Below are positions 9,184 through 17,673 of a DNA stretch of 64,000 bases, one piece after another. A program made the position numbers and the translations under genes. The stretch is taken from contig NZ_CBRF02000001.1 of assembly GCF_000470315.2 (NCBI RefSeq), forward strand, positions 224,525 to 288,524, written 5' to 3'. Each line of letters opens with the position of its first letter. Positions within the stretch are counted from its first letter, which is position 1. Source of the DNA: Psychromonas sp. SP041. GTDB lineage: Bacteria > Pseudomonadota > Gammaproteobacteria > Enterobacterales > Psychromonadaceae. The notes beneath the pieces were generated by a model that saw only the letters and a program-made list of their open reading frames with translations, was not told the origin of the DNA and did no database searches.

Positions 9184-9482
9184 TATTTATGATGTATGAT
9201 TTATGGCATTAACAAACTTCATTATCGCCTTATTACGCTACATGATGTCCTACAAGCTATCAAAATGCGGGTGATTTAAGATAAGAAAGTATACAGGAGG
9301 GAGTACTCGTTATATTGCATCTTTGATGCAGACAAAAAAAGAGGGGGATCTAAGTGACATAGGGGGTAATGATTAACCAGGAGTGGAATTACTGAAAGCT
9401 CTAATGGCCAGCTATTTTAGGTATAATTCTTTTTTTATGGCAACTTAGAAATTTTAATATCTTTAATTTAATATAATTATTA

Positions 9483-9511
9483 TTGACTGTTAATATTAAC
9501 TTAGTTATATT
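9483..9511 (+). promoter_or_regulatory. ter operon promoter with palindrome in the spacer
   Basis: The site reads TTGACT, 17 bp, TATATT. The first 12 bp of the spacer are the perfect palindrome GTTAATATTAAC, well placed for a repressor or activator that governs ter expression. A GC-only palindrome, GGGGCGCGCCCC at 9525-9536, falls in the 5' leader of the transcript. Confidence 0.75.
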
Positions 9512-9558
9512 ATGTCATTCGAAAGGGGCGCGCCCCATTAACTTAAAGAGAAGCAAAC

Positions 9559-10008
9559 ATGGCATTTGACTGGCTTAAAACCGGGTTAGGTAAGTTAGAA
9601 GATATTAAAAAATCTGCCCTTAAATTTAAAAGTAAAGAGTTTCTAGAAGCTGTCGTTGCTGCAAGCTACATGGTTGCCAGCGCCGATGGTAATGTAGATA
9701 GCGATGAGAAAACAAAGCTACTAAATTTTCTAAAAATAGATGATCAACTCAGCATTTATTCTCCTGACGACATCATTACCATGTTTAATAAGTACAAAGA
9801 TTTGTATGAATTCGATGCGGATGTCGCCAATGCAAGTGCACTGAAAGCTATTGGTAAATTCAGTGACAATAAAGAAAAAAGCAACTACCTCATCCGTCTC
9901 GTCTGCTCTATTGGTGCTGCTGATGGCTCATTTGACCAAAATGAGAAAAAAGTAGTAAGCAAAATCTGCACAGAACTCAACATTGAACCATCTCAATTCG
10001 AACTATAA
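9559..10008 (+). CDS. terB: TerB, tellurite-resistance protein
   Basis: This is a cytosolic helical TerB protein of 149 aa, close to the usual length. The family signature is the repeated acidic loop: VAASYMVASADGNVDSDEK near residues 32-50 and VCSIGAADGSFDQNEK near 115-130. These loops are thought to bind divalent metal. TerB is known to associate with membrane-bound TerC and with TerD proteins. It is the first gene of the ter operon, 47 bp after the start of transcription predicted at about 9518, with an AAAGAGAAG ribosome site. Confidence 0.92.
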   Translation: MAFDWLKTGLGKLEDIKKSALKFKSKEFLEAVVAASYMVASADGNVDSDEKTKLLNFLKIDDQLSIYSPDDIITMFNKYKDLYEFDADVANASALKAIGKFSDNKEKSNYLIRLVCSIGAADGSFDQNEKKVVSKICTELNIEPSQFEL

Positions 10009-10031
10009 AATAAAAAAGGTATATACAAATA

Positions 10032-11387
10032 ATGGAAAATTTAAAATTCTTTAAGTTTAGCTTTCTGCTAACCGCGCTAGGCCTAGGTCTGGCTATGTTC
10101 ATCGGTGGCCCTAAAGCACTCTTTATCGTCTCAGTATTAACCATCATGGAGATCTCTCTCTCTTTTGATAACGCTGTTGTTAATGCCGCCATTCTTAAAG
10201 ATATGGACCCGAAATGGCAGAAGCGCTTTCTTACATGGGGGATCTTAATCGCAGTGTTCGGTATGCGTATCGTATTCCCATTATTAGTTGTTTGTGTTGC
10301 TGGTGGAATCTCACCATTAGAAGCGCTTGATATTGCAATCAATGACCACGCACAGTACGCCGCTTATATGCATCAGGAGCACATTTCTCTGATGGGATTC
10401 GGCTCAGGCTTTCTTTTGCTTGTTGGTTTAAATTACTTTATCGATGAAGAAAAAGAAACAAATTGGTTCAACGGGATCGAAAGCACTCTAACTAAAATCG
10501 GCAAAATACCACTAGGCCCAGTTATTGTAACAGGCATTATGTTAGCCGGAATCTCAGTGTATGGGTTAGGTTTTGGTGGCGAAACAACTGAATTTGCTAT
10601 TGCTGCTCAGCTAGGTGTTTTGAGCCATGAAGTTATTGGCTTTATTGCTAAAACCATGGAAGGAAATGAAGAAAAACGAAGTGAAGCCGCTGCTAAAGGT
10701 GCTCAAGCTGTAGCTAAGAATGGCCTAGCAATGTTCATGTACCTTGAAGTGTTAGATGCAAGTTTCTCATTCGATGGCGTTATTGGTGCGTTCGCTATTA
10801 CCACTGATATCTTCATTATCGCTATCGGGCTGGGTGTAGGTGCAATGTTTGTTCGTTCTCTTACTATTTTACTAGTTGAAAAAGGAACACTGTCTGAGTA
10901 CAAATACCTTGAGCATGGTGCGTTTTACGCAATCATCGCACTAGCTATTATAATGGCAGTTAAAAGCTTCTATGATGTCCCTGAGGTTGTTACCGGCCTA
11001 ATTGGTGTAAGCTTTATCGTCTTTGCCATTATTGCTTCAATTGTCGAAGCCCGAAAAGAAACGAAAGCTGAAGACAAGTTAGCAAGCGAAGCCACTAACA
11101 ATAGCACTGTGAATACTCATCGTACTGGGAATGCTAACCGTACTGCGAGTATTAAAGGCAATACGGCTCATAGAAACGCCGACCACAATGCTGAGTTTGA
11201 ACATACTGATAATACAGCTAATAAATACAAGCCTGATAATCATTCAAATAGTTTTCATGATAGCAACAGAAACAATGCTGTTCATGACGACTCAAGCAAT
11301 AACTGCTCTGAATCAATCTCAAATACAAGTTTAAATACAAGCTCAGTCTTAAATGATAGTTGCTCAGTCTCTGATAGCAGTGAATAA
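10032..11387 (+). CDS. terC: TerC membrane protein with long C-terminal tail
   Basis: This is an integral membrane protein with about nine hydrophobic segments across residues 8-345. The two conserved family motifs are present (ISLSFDNAVVNA near 41-52, SFSFDGVIGAFA near 244-255); their Asp residues are thought to coordinate metal in a transporter-like fold. TerC is required for tellurite resistance and other stress phenotypes of ter clusters. Known TerC proteins of ter operons are about 346 aa. Here residues of about 349-451 form an extra hydrophilic tail made mostly of Asn, Ser, Thr, Asp and His. It starts 23 bp after terB. Confidence 0.92.
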   Translation: MENLKFFKFSFLLTALGLGLAMFIGGPKALFIVSVLTIMEISLSFDNAVVNAAILKDMDPKWQKRFLTWGILIAVFGMRIVFPLLVVCVAGGISPLEALDIAINDHAQYAAYMHQEHISLMGFGSGFLLLVGLNYFIDEEKETNWFNGIESTLTKIGKIPLGPVIVTGIMLAGISVYGLGFGGETTEFAIAAQLGVLSHEVIGFIAKTMEGNEEKRSEAAAKGAQAVAKNGLAMFMYLEVLDASFSFDGVIGAFAITTDIFIIAIGLGVGAMFVRSLTILLVEKGTLSEYKYLEHGAFYAIIALAIIMAVKSFYDVPEVVTGLIGVSFIVFAIIASIVEARKETKAEDKLASEATNNSTVNTHRTGNANRTASIKGNTAHRNADHNAEFEHTDNTANKYKPDNHSNSFHDSNRNNAVHDDSSNNCSESISNTSLNTSSVLNDSCSVSDSSE

Positions 11388-11501
11388 GGCAATTAAGCCT
11401 AAACGGCTCAAAGCACAATTGATTTAAGTACAACAAAAAAACTAAAACCTTAAGCACTGTCCCTAACAACAGTGCTTATTACAAAACAAGGAATTAACAA
11501 T

Positions 11502-12083
11502 ATGAATATTTCATTAAAAAAAGGCGCTCGCATTAGTCTTCTTAAAGAAGATGAGTCTCTGAAAATTTTAAAAGTAGGCTTAGGCTGGAAAACTAAAAAA
11601 ACAGAAGGTAAAAAGTTTGATGTCGATTCTGCAGTCATCTTGCTTGATAAAGACGATAAAGTCTTTGATGAAAGTTCTTTTATCTACTTTCATAACCCTG
11701 AATCTAAATGCGGATCTATCAAACATCTAGGTGATAATACAACCGGTACCGATACAAATGTCGATGCGGAAATCATTGAAATTGAATTAGATAAGCTGCC
11801 AGAAACAGTCTGCAAAATCTTAATCCCGGTGAGTATTCATGAAGCTGAAAGTCGTTCTCAAAACTTTGGCCAAATCGATGATTCTTATATCCGTTTGGTA
11901 AATAAAGATACAGATAAAGAAATTGCACGTTACGACCTGTCAGAAGATTACTCTATTGAAACATGTATTATCTTCGCACAAGTTTACCGTAAAGATGGTG
12001 TGTGGCGCGCACAAGCTAAAGGTGAAGGCTTCGCAGGTGGTTTACCCGCTCTATTAACTTCGTTCGGTTTCGAAGTAGAATAA
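11502..12083 (+). CDS. terD: TerD-family stress protein
   Basis: This is a cytosolic calcium-binding TerD-domain protein of 193 aa. The domain runs from ISLKKGARISLL through KVGLGWKT, FDVDSAVILLD, IKHLGDNTTGTD (acidic metal-binding loop) and SIHEAESRSQNFGQ to EIARYDLSE and GEGFAGGL. All hallmark segments of TerD/TerE are intact. The start at 11502 is chosen because AAGGAA lies eight bases upstream; an in-frame alternative at 11472 adds ten residues without support. It is third in the operon. Confidence 0.9.
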   Translation: MNISLKKGARISLLKEDESLKILKVGLGWKTKKTEGKKFDVDSAVILLDKDDKVFDESSFIYFHNPESKCGSIKHLGDNTTGTDTNVDAEIIEIELDKLPETVCKILIPVSIHEAESRSQNFGQIDDSYIRLVNKDTDKEIARYDLSEDYSIETCIIFAQVYRKDGVWRAQAKGEGFAGGLPALLTSFGFEVE

Positions 12084-12163
12084 TCAAGCCAAAAAATTAA
12101 TTGTTGCCCATCCGTTACAGAGGAAGGGCAATAGCATTACAAACAATCTCTAATGGTAACTAA

Positions 12164-12829
12164 ATGACTAAAATGATCTCTCTAGCGAAAGGTGAAAGAA
12201 CCTCTCTAACAAAGAAAAACAAAGTAAAGCTTAATAAAATTATCGTCGGCCTAGGTTGGAAAGCAAACAAAGGTTCAGGTCTAGCAATTGACATGGATGC
12301 AAGTGCAATCATGCTAAACGAATCAGGCCAAGCAGAAAGCATGGATGATTTTATTTATTATGATCATGAATGTTCACCTTGTGGTTCAATTATGACAACA
12401 GGCGATGATGAAGAAGGCGATGATGCTGTAGATGCTGTAGAAATTGAAGGCGATTGCGAGCAATTAGTTATATCACTTAATGATGTTCCTGACCGTATCA
12501 AATCAATTGTGATCGTTACCTCTATTTATGATGCAAAAAATCGTAAACAAGATTTTAGTAAAACAGTTAATTCATATATTCGCTTGATTGACGCCAAAGA
12601 CATAGATTTTGAATTGAATACAATTGATGACATCAGTGAAGACGTATTAACAGAAAAAACTTTCTGTAAGCATGAGCTTGTTTCTGGTGGTGTTAATGAA
12701 ACGGCCTTTGTATTTGCTGAATTCTACCGTGAAGGCAATGGATGGGGCTTTAAAGCCAACAGTGAAGGTTTTAAAACAGGTTTAGGTGGCGTAGGTCGAA
12801 GCTATGGCTTGCCTTTGTCTGACGAATAG
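12164..12829 (+). CDS. TerD-family protein, longer paralogue
   Basis: This is a second TerD-domain protein (221 aa) beginning MISLAKGERTSLTKK and containing VGLGWKA, IDMDASAIML, MTTGDDEEGDDA (metal loop), SIYDAKNRKQDFSK and SEGFKTGLGG. It differs from its upstream neighbour by an insertion of about 20 residues before the last strand pair (around ISEDVLTEKTFCKHEL). By position it could correspond to TerE, TerZ or TerX of other clusters; I cannot decide which. It follows terD by 80 bp in the same operon. Confidence 0.85.
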   Translation: MTKMISLAKGERTSLTKKNKVKLNKIIVGLGWKANKGSGLAIDMDASAIMLNESGQAESMDDFIYYDHECSPCGSIMTTGDDEEGDDAVDAVEIEGDCEQLVISLNDVPDRIKSIVIVTSIYDAKNRKQDFSKTVNSYIRLIDAKDIDFELNTIDDISEDVLTEKTFCKHELVSGGVNETAFVFAEFYREGNGWGFKANSEGFKTGLGGVGRSYGLPLSDE

Positions 12830-12905
12830 TTCCACATAAATCACCCTAATACACACATACTTTGCCTAAATATTAAATTTAGGCTAATTAAAATAGAGAA
12901 CAATA

Positions 12906-13511
12906 ATGGTTAGTTTAAAAAAAGGCCAAAAGGTCAGCTTAAAAAAGAAAAGCGGTTCGCAGTTAAATAAAATATTCTTCGGTCTTAACTGGGGGATGAT
13001 TACTAAAAAGAACTTCTTGTTTGGCGAGTCTAAAATCTCAGTTGATTTTGATATCTCAATCGTCTTACTTGATAAACAGAACAATATTCTTGAGACTATT
13101 TACTTCAGAAATAAAACGGCACCTGGCATTAAACATCATGGTGATGATCAAAGTGGTGACGAAAAAGATGATGGCTTAGATAATGAAGTTATCGAACTTC
13201 TACTAAGTGACATCAATCCAAAAACAGTCAATATTGGGCTGCTTTTAAATAGCTATCTTCATCAGAAACTGGACTCTGTCCCATATGCGGGTTGTCGTGT
13301 TTTTGAAGGAAGTGTTGATAAGCCAACCAATATTCTTGCAAAAGTAGATATTGCTAATAGTGTGCAATTTAAAGGCAAAGAGTCGATCATTATGGGCACG
13401 TTAAGAAAAGAAGGTGACTCATGGGAATTCGTTTGTGTTGCTGAGCCAACTAATGCAACGACGATCACTCAACTTGGCAGAGACTATGTTAACTTTGTGA
13501 AAGACAACTAA
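12906..13511 (+). CDS. TerD-family protein, TerX-like
   Basis: This is a third TerD-domain protein (201 aa): MVSLKKGQKVSLKKK, FGLNWGM, VDFDISIVLLDK, IKHHGDDQSGDEKDDGLD (acidic loop) and then LLLNSYLHQKLDSVPYAGCR. The NSY...AGCR segment replaces the usual IHDAxxRxQxFG segment and is more like the TerX branch. It is the last gene of the operon, ending 35 bp before a strong terminator. The cluster has no TerA or TerF. Confidence 0.82.
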   Translation: MVSLKKGQKVSLKKKSGSQLNKIFFGLNWGMITKKNFLFGESKISVDFDISIVLLDKQNNILETIYFRNKTAPGIKHHGDDQSGDEKDDGLDNEVIELLLSDINPKTVNIGLLLNSYLHQKLDSVPYAGCRVFEGSVDKPTNILAKVDIANSVQFKGKESIIMGTLRKEGDSWEFVCVAEPTNATTITQLGRDYVNFVKDN

Positions 13512-13545
13512 CGATTAGTTAGTGTGAAAATTAGTAAAGCAATAA

Positions 13546-13580
13546 AAAGCCTCTATGTTTTAAATATAGAGGCTTTTTTC
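13546..13580. terminator. bidirectional intrinsic terminator
   Basis: A 12-bp perfect stem (AAAAGCCTCTAT with ATAGAGGCTTTT) is flanked by T-runs on both strands. It ends the ter operon rightward and the methyltransferase gene leftward. Confidence 0.9.
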
Positions 13581-13594
13581 GTAATGCTGGTGGC

Positions 13595-15043
13595 CTAGAT
13601 TGGCGTTAGGCTAGCTAAACGTTGGTTAAGCTTATATGACTCGAAATGCGCTTTAACTGAGTTTAAGATTTTCCCGTGAAGACTACAGCAAATGCTCTGG
13701 CCTATTATTTGTGCCGCCTTATCAACTGGCAACCAGTCCGTATTAAAATCGGTAGGAATAGAGTTCAGCATTTTCTGAACGACAATAGGTAATCTGTAAT
13801 AGCGATCATCTTTTTTTATTACTACGGCATCTTTAGAGTCTTGTGACTGAGCTCTAGTGATTGTAGGGGCCGTCTTGTCGCCTTCTTTTATTAGTCTGGC
13901 TCTGCCACATGATAGTGAGCTCGTGACTGTCTTATTGCCGGTGACTTCTTTTTTCTCTATTTCTGCCCAGTTCGGTAATATAATGTCATTCCATACATCT
14001 GATTTATTCTCCTCCAACGCAGGGAATGAAAACTCAGCATCAAGCTTTGAAGCGAACATGTAAAAGCGTTTTCGGCTCGTGTTACCACTGCCGACTCTTC
14101 TAGCATCAAACACATCCTGGTTGACCTTAAATCCTCTTCTTTTGAGCTGCAGCAATAAAACGTCGTTGATAATACTATTTTTGAAGCCGGGTACGTTCTC
14201 AATAAGCAGTGTTGGAATGTCGAGGACATCAAGAATGGATAGCATTGGAATAAACATATCGATAGTTGAACTCATATCATCAACACTTTTTTGTTTCAGA
14301 CTATTCGTTTTAAGGGCACTGAAGTCATCGCACGATAATGAGAAGTGAGCAAAAGAAATTTTTCTTGTTCCAACTATTTTTTTTAGGACCTGAGGCTGTA
14401 CATCATATATATTTTCATTGAATAGTAATTCAGGTTTACTATTTGCAAGAACCGACATAGAGGTCATTTCCGTGTAATCTGCGGAATCTCTTTTTTCATT
14501 GGGTCTAAATTCTAAGGCCGCCTTGATCGAGAACCCTTGTTTTTCCATTGTGTGGCAGTCGACACCTCCCGTTAAGGCCACAAGGGTGCTTATATTATCA
14601 TTGTCTTCAATGTTGTATGACTCACCCTCAAAAATGGGAGTGAAAACGACTCTGTTAGGCATTATTTGGACATGCACTCTGTTTACGCCGCCGAGCGCTA
14701 TTTGCATTAGATCTTTTTTAGTGACTTGAATTAATCGCTCTTTCCTTTTCAGCACAGGATTAAGTGGGTTTGCACTTCGCGATGTGTATTCTCTGATATA
14801 TACTTTTTTTGCTTTTTTGTTATCTATGTCTTCTTCGGTCGCGTGAGTGACCTCAAAACCTTTGTTTTTTCCTAATGATTTTTCAACAACAAGTGAATCA
14901 CTAAACCCCATTAGCATTAGCCAGTTTGAAGAAAGAGTTAATCGTCTTCCTACTGATGTGCTTTGTACGGCCAATTGCTTGGTAATTACTTTTGGTCTGT
15001 GAACGGCTAACGAACCTGCTTTAAGGACACTTACATTTTGCAT
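13595..15043 (-). CDS. divergent DNA cytosine-C5 methyltransferase
   Basis: The second half has the C5-methyltransferase order: motif I-like LVALTGGVDCHTMEKQGF, catalytic-loop-like FSLSCDDFSALK, ENVPGF (motif VI, ENV), and a motif VIII-like GSGNTSRKRFYMFA. The usual GGPPCQxFS of motif IV is replaced by SLSCDDFS, keeping only the Cys and the terminal FS. The N-terminal 170 residues are an extra unknown domain. Likely roles are protection from restriction or regulation; no restriction enzyme is adjacent. The ATG at 15043 has no good ribosome site, and a TTG at 15073 is an alternative. Confidence 0.7.
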   Translation of the reverse strand: MQNVSVLKAGSLAVHRPKVITKQLAVQSTSVGRRLTLSSNWLMLMGFSDSLVVEKSLGKNKGFEVTHATEEDIDNKKAKKVYIREYTSRSANPLNPVLKRKERLIQVTKKDLMQIALGGVNRVHVQIMPNRVVFTPIFEGESYNIEDNDNISTLVALTGGVDCHTMEKQGFSIKAALEFRPNEKRDSADYTEMTSMSVLANSKPELLFNENIYDVQPQVLKKIVGTRKISFAHFSLSCDDFSALKTNSLKQKSVDDMSSTIDMFIPMLSILDVLDIPTLLIENVPGFKNSIINDVLLLQLKRRGFKVNQDVFDARRVGSGNTSRKRFYMFASKLDAEFSFPALEENKSDVWNDIILPNWAEIEKKEVTGNKTVTSSLSCGRARLIKEGDKTAPTITRAQSQDSKDAVVIKKDDRYYRLPIVVQKMLNSIPTDFNTDWLPVDKAAQIIGQSICCSLHGKILNSVKAHFESYKLNQRLASLTPI

Positions 15044-15125
15044 AATAATACAAAGCGAAAATACGCTCTCCAATATAGTTTAAGCTTGAAACCTATCTGT
15101 AATAGATTCATGAATACATGCACTT

Positions 15126-15154
15126 ATTATATCAGTTTTTGTATATACGGGCTA
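15126..15154 (-). promoter_or_regulatory. promoter of methyltransferase gene, shared spacer motif
   Basis: The minus strand reads TAGCCC, 17 bp, TATAAT. The spacer has ATATACAAAAACTGA, close to the spacer of the promoter at 9155-9183. The -35 box is weak, which may point to activation. Confidence 0.5.
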
Positions 15155-15215
15155 GTCTTTTGAGAGCGGTGAATGTGGGATGATGCGAGTTGGTATACTG
15201 GGATTGAATTAAAGG

Positions 15216-15243
15216 CAAAAAAAACGGCCAATATAATTAGCCG
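15216..15243 (-). terminator. intrinsic terminator after EF-hand gene
   Basis: On the minus strand an 8-bp stem (CGGCTAAT with ATTGGCCG, one G-U pair) is followed by a run of eight T. Confidence 0.8.
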
Positions 15244-15263
15244 CTTTAAACATTGTTTAATAT

Positions 15264-15509
15264 TTACTGACGACCGCCTTCAGGAGGCTCTGGAATGTCA
15301 CTTTCTGACAAATAACCGTCGCCATCTGTGTCAAGCTTGCTGAAATTCTCAGCAAGTGGGCCTTTAGCTTCACTTTGAGAGATGTAGCCATCGCCATCGG
15401 TGTCAATGTCACTAAAAGCCGGTGGACCACCCTGAGGGCCGCCTTGTGCAAATGCAGATGTGCTAGCAACAAGAGCAAGTAATCCTAAAGCATTGAACAT
15501 TTTTTTCAT
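15264..15509 (-). CDS. small exported EF-hand calcium-binding protein
   Basis: A clear signal peptide (MKKMFNALGLLALVASTSAFA) precedes a 60-residue mature protein with two EF-hand loops: DIDTDGDGYISQSE and KLDTDGDGYLSESD. Both have the full set of Asp/Gly/Glu ligands. A Gly/Pro-rich linker and tail (QGGPQGGPP, PPEGG) flank them. The product should bind calcium in the periplasm or outside the cell. AGGAGAC upstream of the ATG is a good ribosome site. It forms its own unit with a strong terminator. Confidence 0.88.
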   Translation of the reverse strand: MKKMFNALGLLALVASTSAFAQGGPQGGPPAFSDIDTDGDGYISQSEAKGPLAENFSKLDTDGDGYLSESDIPEPPEGGRQ

Positions 15510-15595
15510 GTCGTCTCCTAAACGAAGTTTGTAAAAATTATATTAATTACGTTAAACAATAGCAGTAACCTTATATTATAGTAAAATAAAGTAAA

Positions 15596-16102
15596 CTAGA
15601 CAATATCTGTGAGTGATTTAAAATACATCATGACTTCTTCAAGAGACTCACTTAAATCCTCTGTCAAAAATAAGGTATTAAAAGATGTTTTTTTATAACT
15701 ATTAAAAGAAAAATGAAGTTTCCATCGTTTTTCATTTGAGCTTTTGCTAATACATACATAGAAAAAAGGGTGAGCAGATATTTTATCTTCTACTGTTTCG
15801 GCAAAAAGAATAAAAGGGTCGTGTTGATGGTTTTTTGAATAGTTTTCTCTCATATCAGAAAGTGCTTCATCGCTTGCTGAAAAATCACCAATCTCAATGT
15901 ACATAAGAGCATCAATCAAATTACTTTGATTTGAGCTTTTGATCTTATCAGAACCATCTTTTTTGTTTCCTTCAACAATGAAGATGTTTGATGATGAAAC
16001 TCTATGATGAGAAATTTCAAGATAAGTATATGGCATTACAGTATTCGCTAATAATTTATTTAGCGTATCGATAGGTCTTGGTAGGGCATAGAAACTGGTC
16101 AT
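15596..16102 (-). CDS. hypothetical protein co-transcribed with SspB-like gene
   Basis: This is a soluble, unrecognised 168-aa protein. It starts two bases after the stop of the SspB-like gene, so translation is probably coupled and the two products may work together, for instance as adaptor and partner. No motif is visible. No good ribosome site stands alone upstream, in keeping with coupling. Confidence 0.65.
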   Translation of the reverse strand: MTSFYALPRPIDTLNKLLANTVMPYTYLEISHHRVSSSNIFIVEGNKKDGSDKIKSSNQSNLIDALMYIEIGDFSASDEALSDMRENYSKNHQHDPFILFAETVEDKISAHPFFYVCISKSSNEKRWKLHFSFNSYKKTSFNTLFLTEDLSESLEEVMMYFKSLTDIV

Positions 16103-16104
16103 TA

Positions 16105-16506
16105 TTAATTACTACTTACTAAGGTTAAGTGCCTTTCACCAAGATTAACTGGTTCCGGTTTTGATATGTTGCTAGCAAGACAATCAAATGATTCAGCTAG
16201 GCCAGTTCTTCGCTCTGAAATAGACATCACCGACACAATGGGAACAACTACTTTGTATTCTTTGTTATCAAACACGCCAAAAAATGAAATTAAATCATTA
16301 TTAATGTCGTATTTTAGATTTCTGCAGGCACCGGATTTTATTGATAAGAGTACCTGCTTCTTTTTGGATAGCATTATTGGTAATACGAGACCGTTATGTT
16401 GGCAGTTAACCATTATGTCAGTGATGCCTCCACTATGCTCAACCCATTCGTGAAAGCATTTAATGTTGAAAATCTTTTGTGTCGAGCGGGCTATATTTAA
16501 GTCCAT
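16105..16506 (-). CDS. SspB-like ClpXP adaptor
   Basis: Residues of about 14-100 follow the SspB substrate-binding domain closely: FHEWVEHSGGITDIMVNC, GLVLPIMLSKKKQVLLSI, then NDLISFFGVFDNKEYKVVVP and VMSISERRTG. SspB binds the ssrA tag and some other degrons and tethers them to ClpX through a short tail. Here the linker is only about 25 residues and the tail ends RHLTLVSSN, which partly resembles the ClpX-binding LRVVK end of SspB. The total is 133 aa against about 165 in E. coli. No sspA lies nearby. It could redirect host ClpXP; this is inference. Confidence 0.7.
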   Translation of the reverse strand: MDLNIARSTQKIFNIKCFHEWVEHSGGITDIMVNCQHNGLVLPIMLSKKKQVLLSIKSGACRNLKYDINNDLISFFGVFDNKEYKVVVPIVSVMSISERRTGLAESFDCLASNISKPEPVNLGERHLTLVSSN

Positions 16507-16697
16507 GTTGTTCCTGCCTGTGGTAATTTGAGCTTTAAGAATCGGCCTAACTTGACCGAATATCCTATTTATTGTATATTATCGTAACAAGTTAAATCAA
16601 GTAGATTATAATAAAACATCATATTTAGACAATATAACTAGACCGTTATCTTGTATGGTTTAATAAATGTAAAAACAAAGTTAATACGGAGAAAGTA

Positions 16698-17630
16698 ATG
16701 TTTAAAAGTCTTAGCTCAAACAACTGTCGGTTGGCACTAATACCGCTTCTAACTGGATTAAGTACTGCATCGCTTGCTTTGGATGTTCATGAAGAAAGTG
16801 AGCACAATGGTCTATTGCAAATAGTCCCATCAAAAACGGTTTATGTCGTACATGATAAATTAAACACATGTACCAAAGAGTCAATTCGATTTATGTATAG
16901 AGAACAAAAAATATTTTTGCCAAACGATACATTAGATCCGACAAGTCTAGAATCATTAGATATTTATTACGGCAAAGAAAAACCCATCTTAAATGAAGAA
17001 ATTAATGCAGAAAAACTTGTCGCATCAGGGTTAAATAAAATGGAAGTTTTAGTGCTTAATAACGGGTACTTTAAAATCAAAAAAGATGGTGTGTGGTCTA
17101 CCATAAAATCTTTGCATTCTTCAGGGCCTGAAAGTAAAGGGCGATACCTTTCTCTTACCGCGACCGATATGCCTGGTGCAGGTTGGCCAGCAAACATAGT
17201 TTTAGCTTTTAAAAACAAAGGCGACTCCAAAACTTCATTTATTTATTCTGAAGTAAAGCTAGGGGATAAGTCTAAGCGGAAAATAGAAGTAATGCCGTTC
17301 TCATTCAAGATAGACGATGGTTTAATGATCACCAAAGGTGTGCCAAACATAAAAGGCCCTTACTCCGTTAACTATGAAACGACGTATGAAAATAGAAGTG
17401 CTCGCTCATATATTAAATTAGAAGATGAAATAAATTCGAAAGGCATTTCATTTAAGGTAAGTGATCCAGACCAATTATCAAAACTTAATGTTTTCTACGA
17501 TTTACATCCTGGTGATTACAGTATCGATTATGAATCTCAATTTAGAATTACGTTGTTTGATTTGTCTGATAACTTTTTCCTGAACTGTGACATTAATATA
17601 CCAGGCTTTGTAAGACAGGCGGGAATATGA
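16698..17630 (+). CDS. exported hypothetical protein, 310 aa
   Basis: A plausible signal peptide ends near SLAL at about residue 28. The mature part looks beta-rich, with Cys residues near each end (one in LNTC, one in FLNC) that could pair. I recognise no family. AGAAAGTA upstream of the ATG is a weak ribosome site. The next gene, 43 bp downstream on the same strand, is also exported, so the pair is likely co-transcribed and functionally linked. Confidence 0.65.
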   Translation: MFKSLSSNNCRLALIPLLTGLSTASLALDVHEESEHNGLLQIVPSKTVYVVHDKLNTCTKESIRFMYREQKIFLPNDTLDPTSLESLDIYYGKEKPILNEEINAEKLVASGLNKMEVLVLNNGYFKIKKDGVWSTIKSLHSSGPESKGRYLSLTATDMPGAGWPANIVLAFKNKGDSKTSFIYSEVKLGDKSKRKIEVMPFSFKIDDGLMITKGVPNIKGPYSVNYETTYENRSARSYIKLEDEINSKGISFKVSDPDQLSKLNVFYDLHPGDYSIDYESQFRITLFDLSDNFFLNCDINIPGFVRQAGI

Positions 17631-17673
17631 TTTGTTACCTTAAAATTTTTACGAAACTACAGGAGAATAATTA

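Larger units (their letters stand above)
9073..9558. other. 486-bp regulatory intergenic region
   Basis: The region lies between the SMSVGD gene (leftward) and the ter operon (rightward). It holds a leftward promoter at 9155-9183 and the rightward ter promoter at 9483-9511. It also holds two palindromes: GTTAATATTAAC at 9489-9500 and GGGGCGCGCCCC at 9525-9536. Between about 9190 and 9480 I see no gene and no clear repeat. Confidence 0.7.

Noticed and set aside
11218..11469. Minus-strand frame opposite the TerC tail
   Set aside because: It overlaps the coding strand of terC and has no start signal; it arises from the low-complexity tail.
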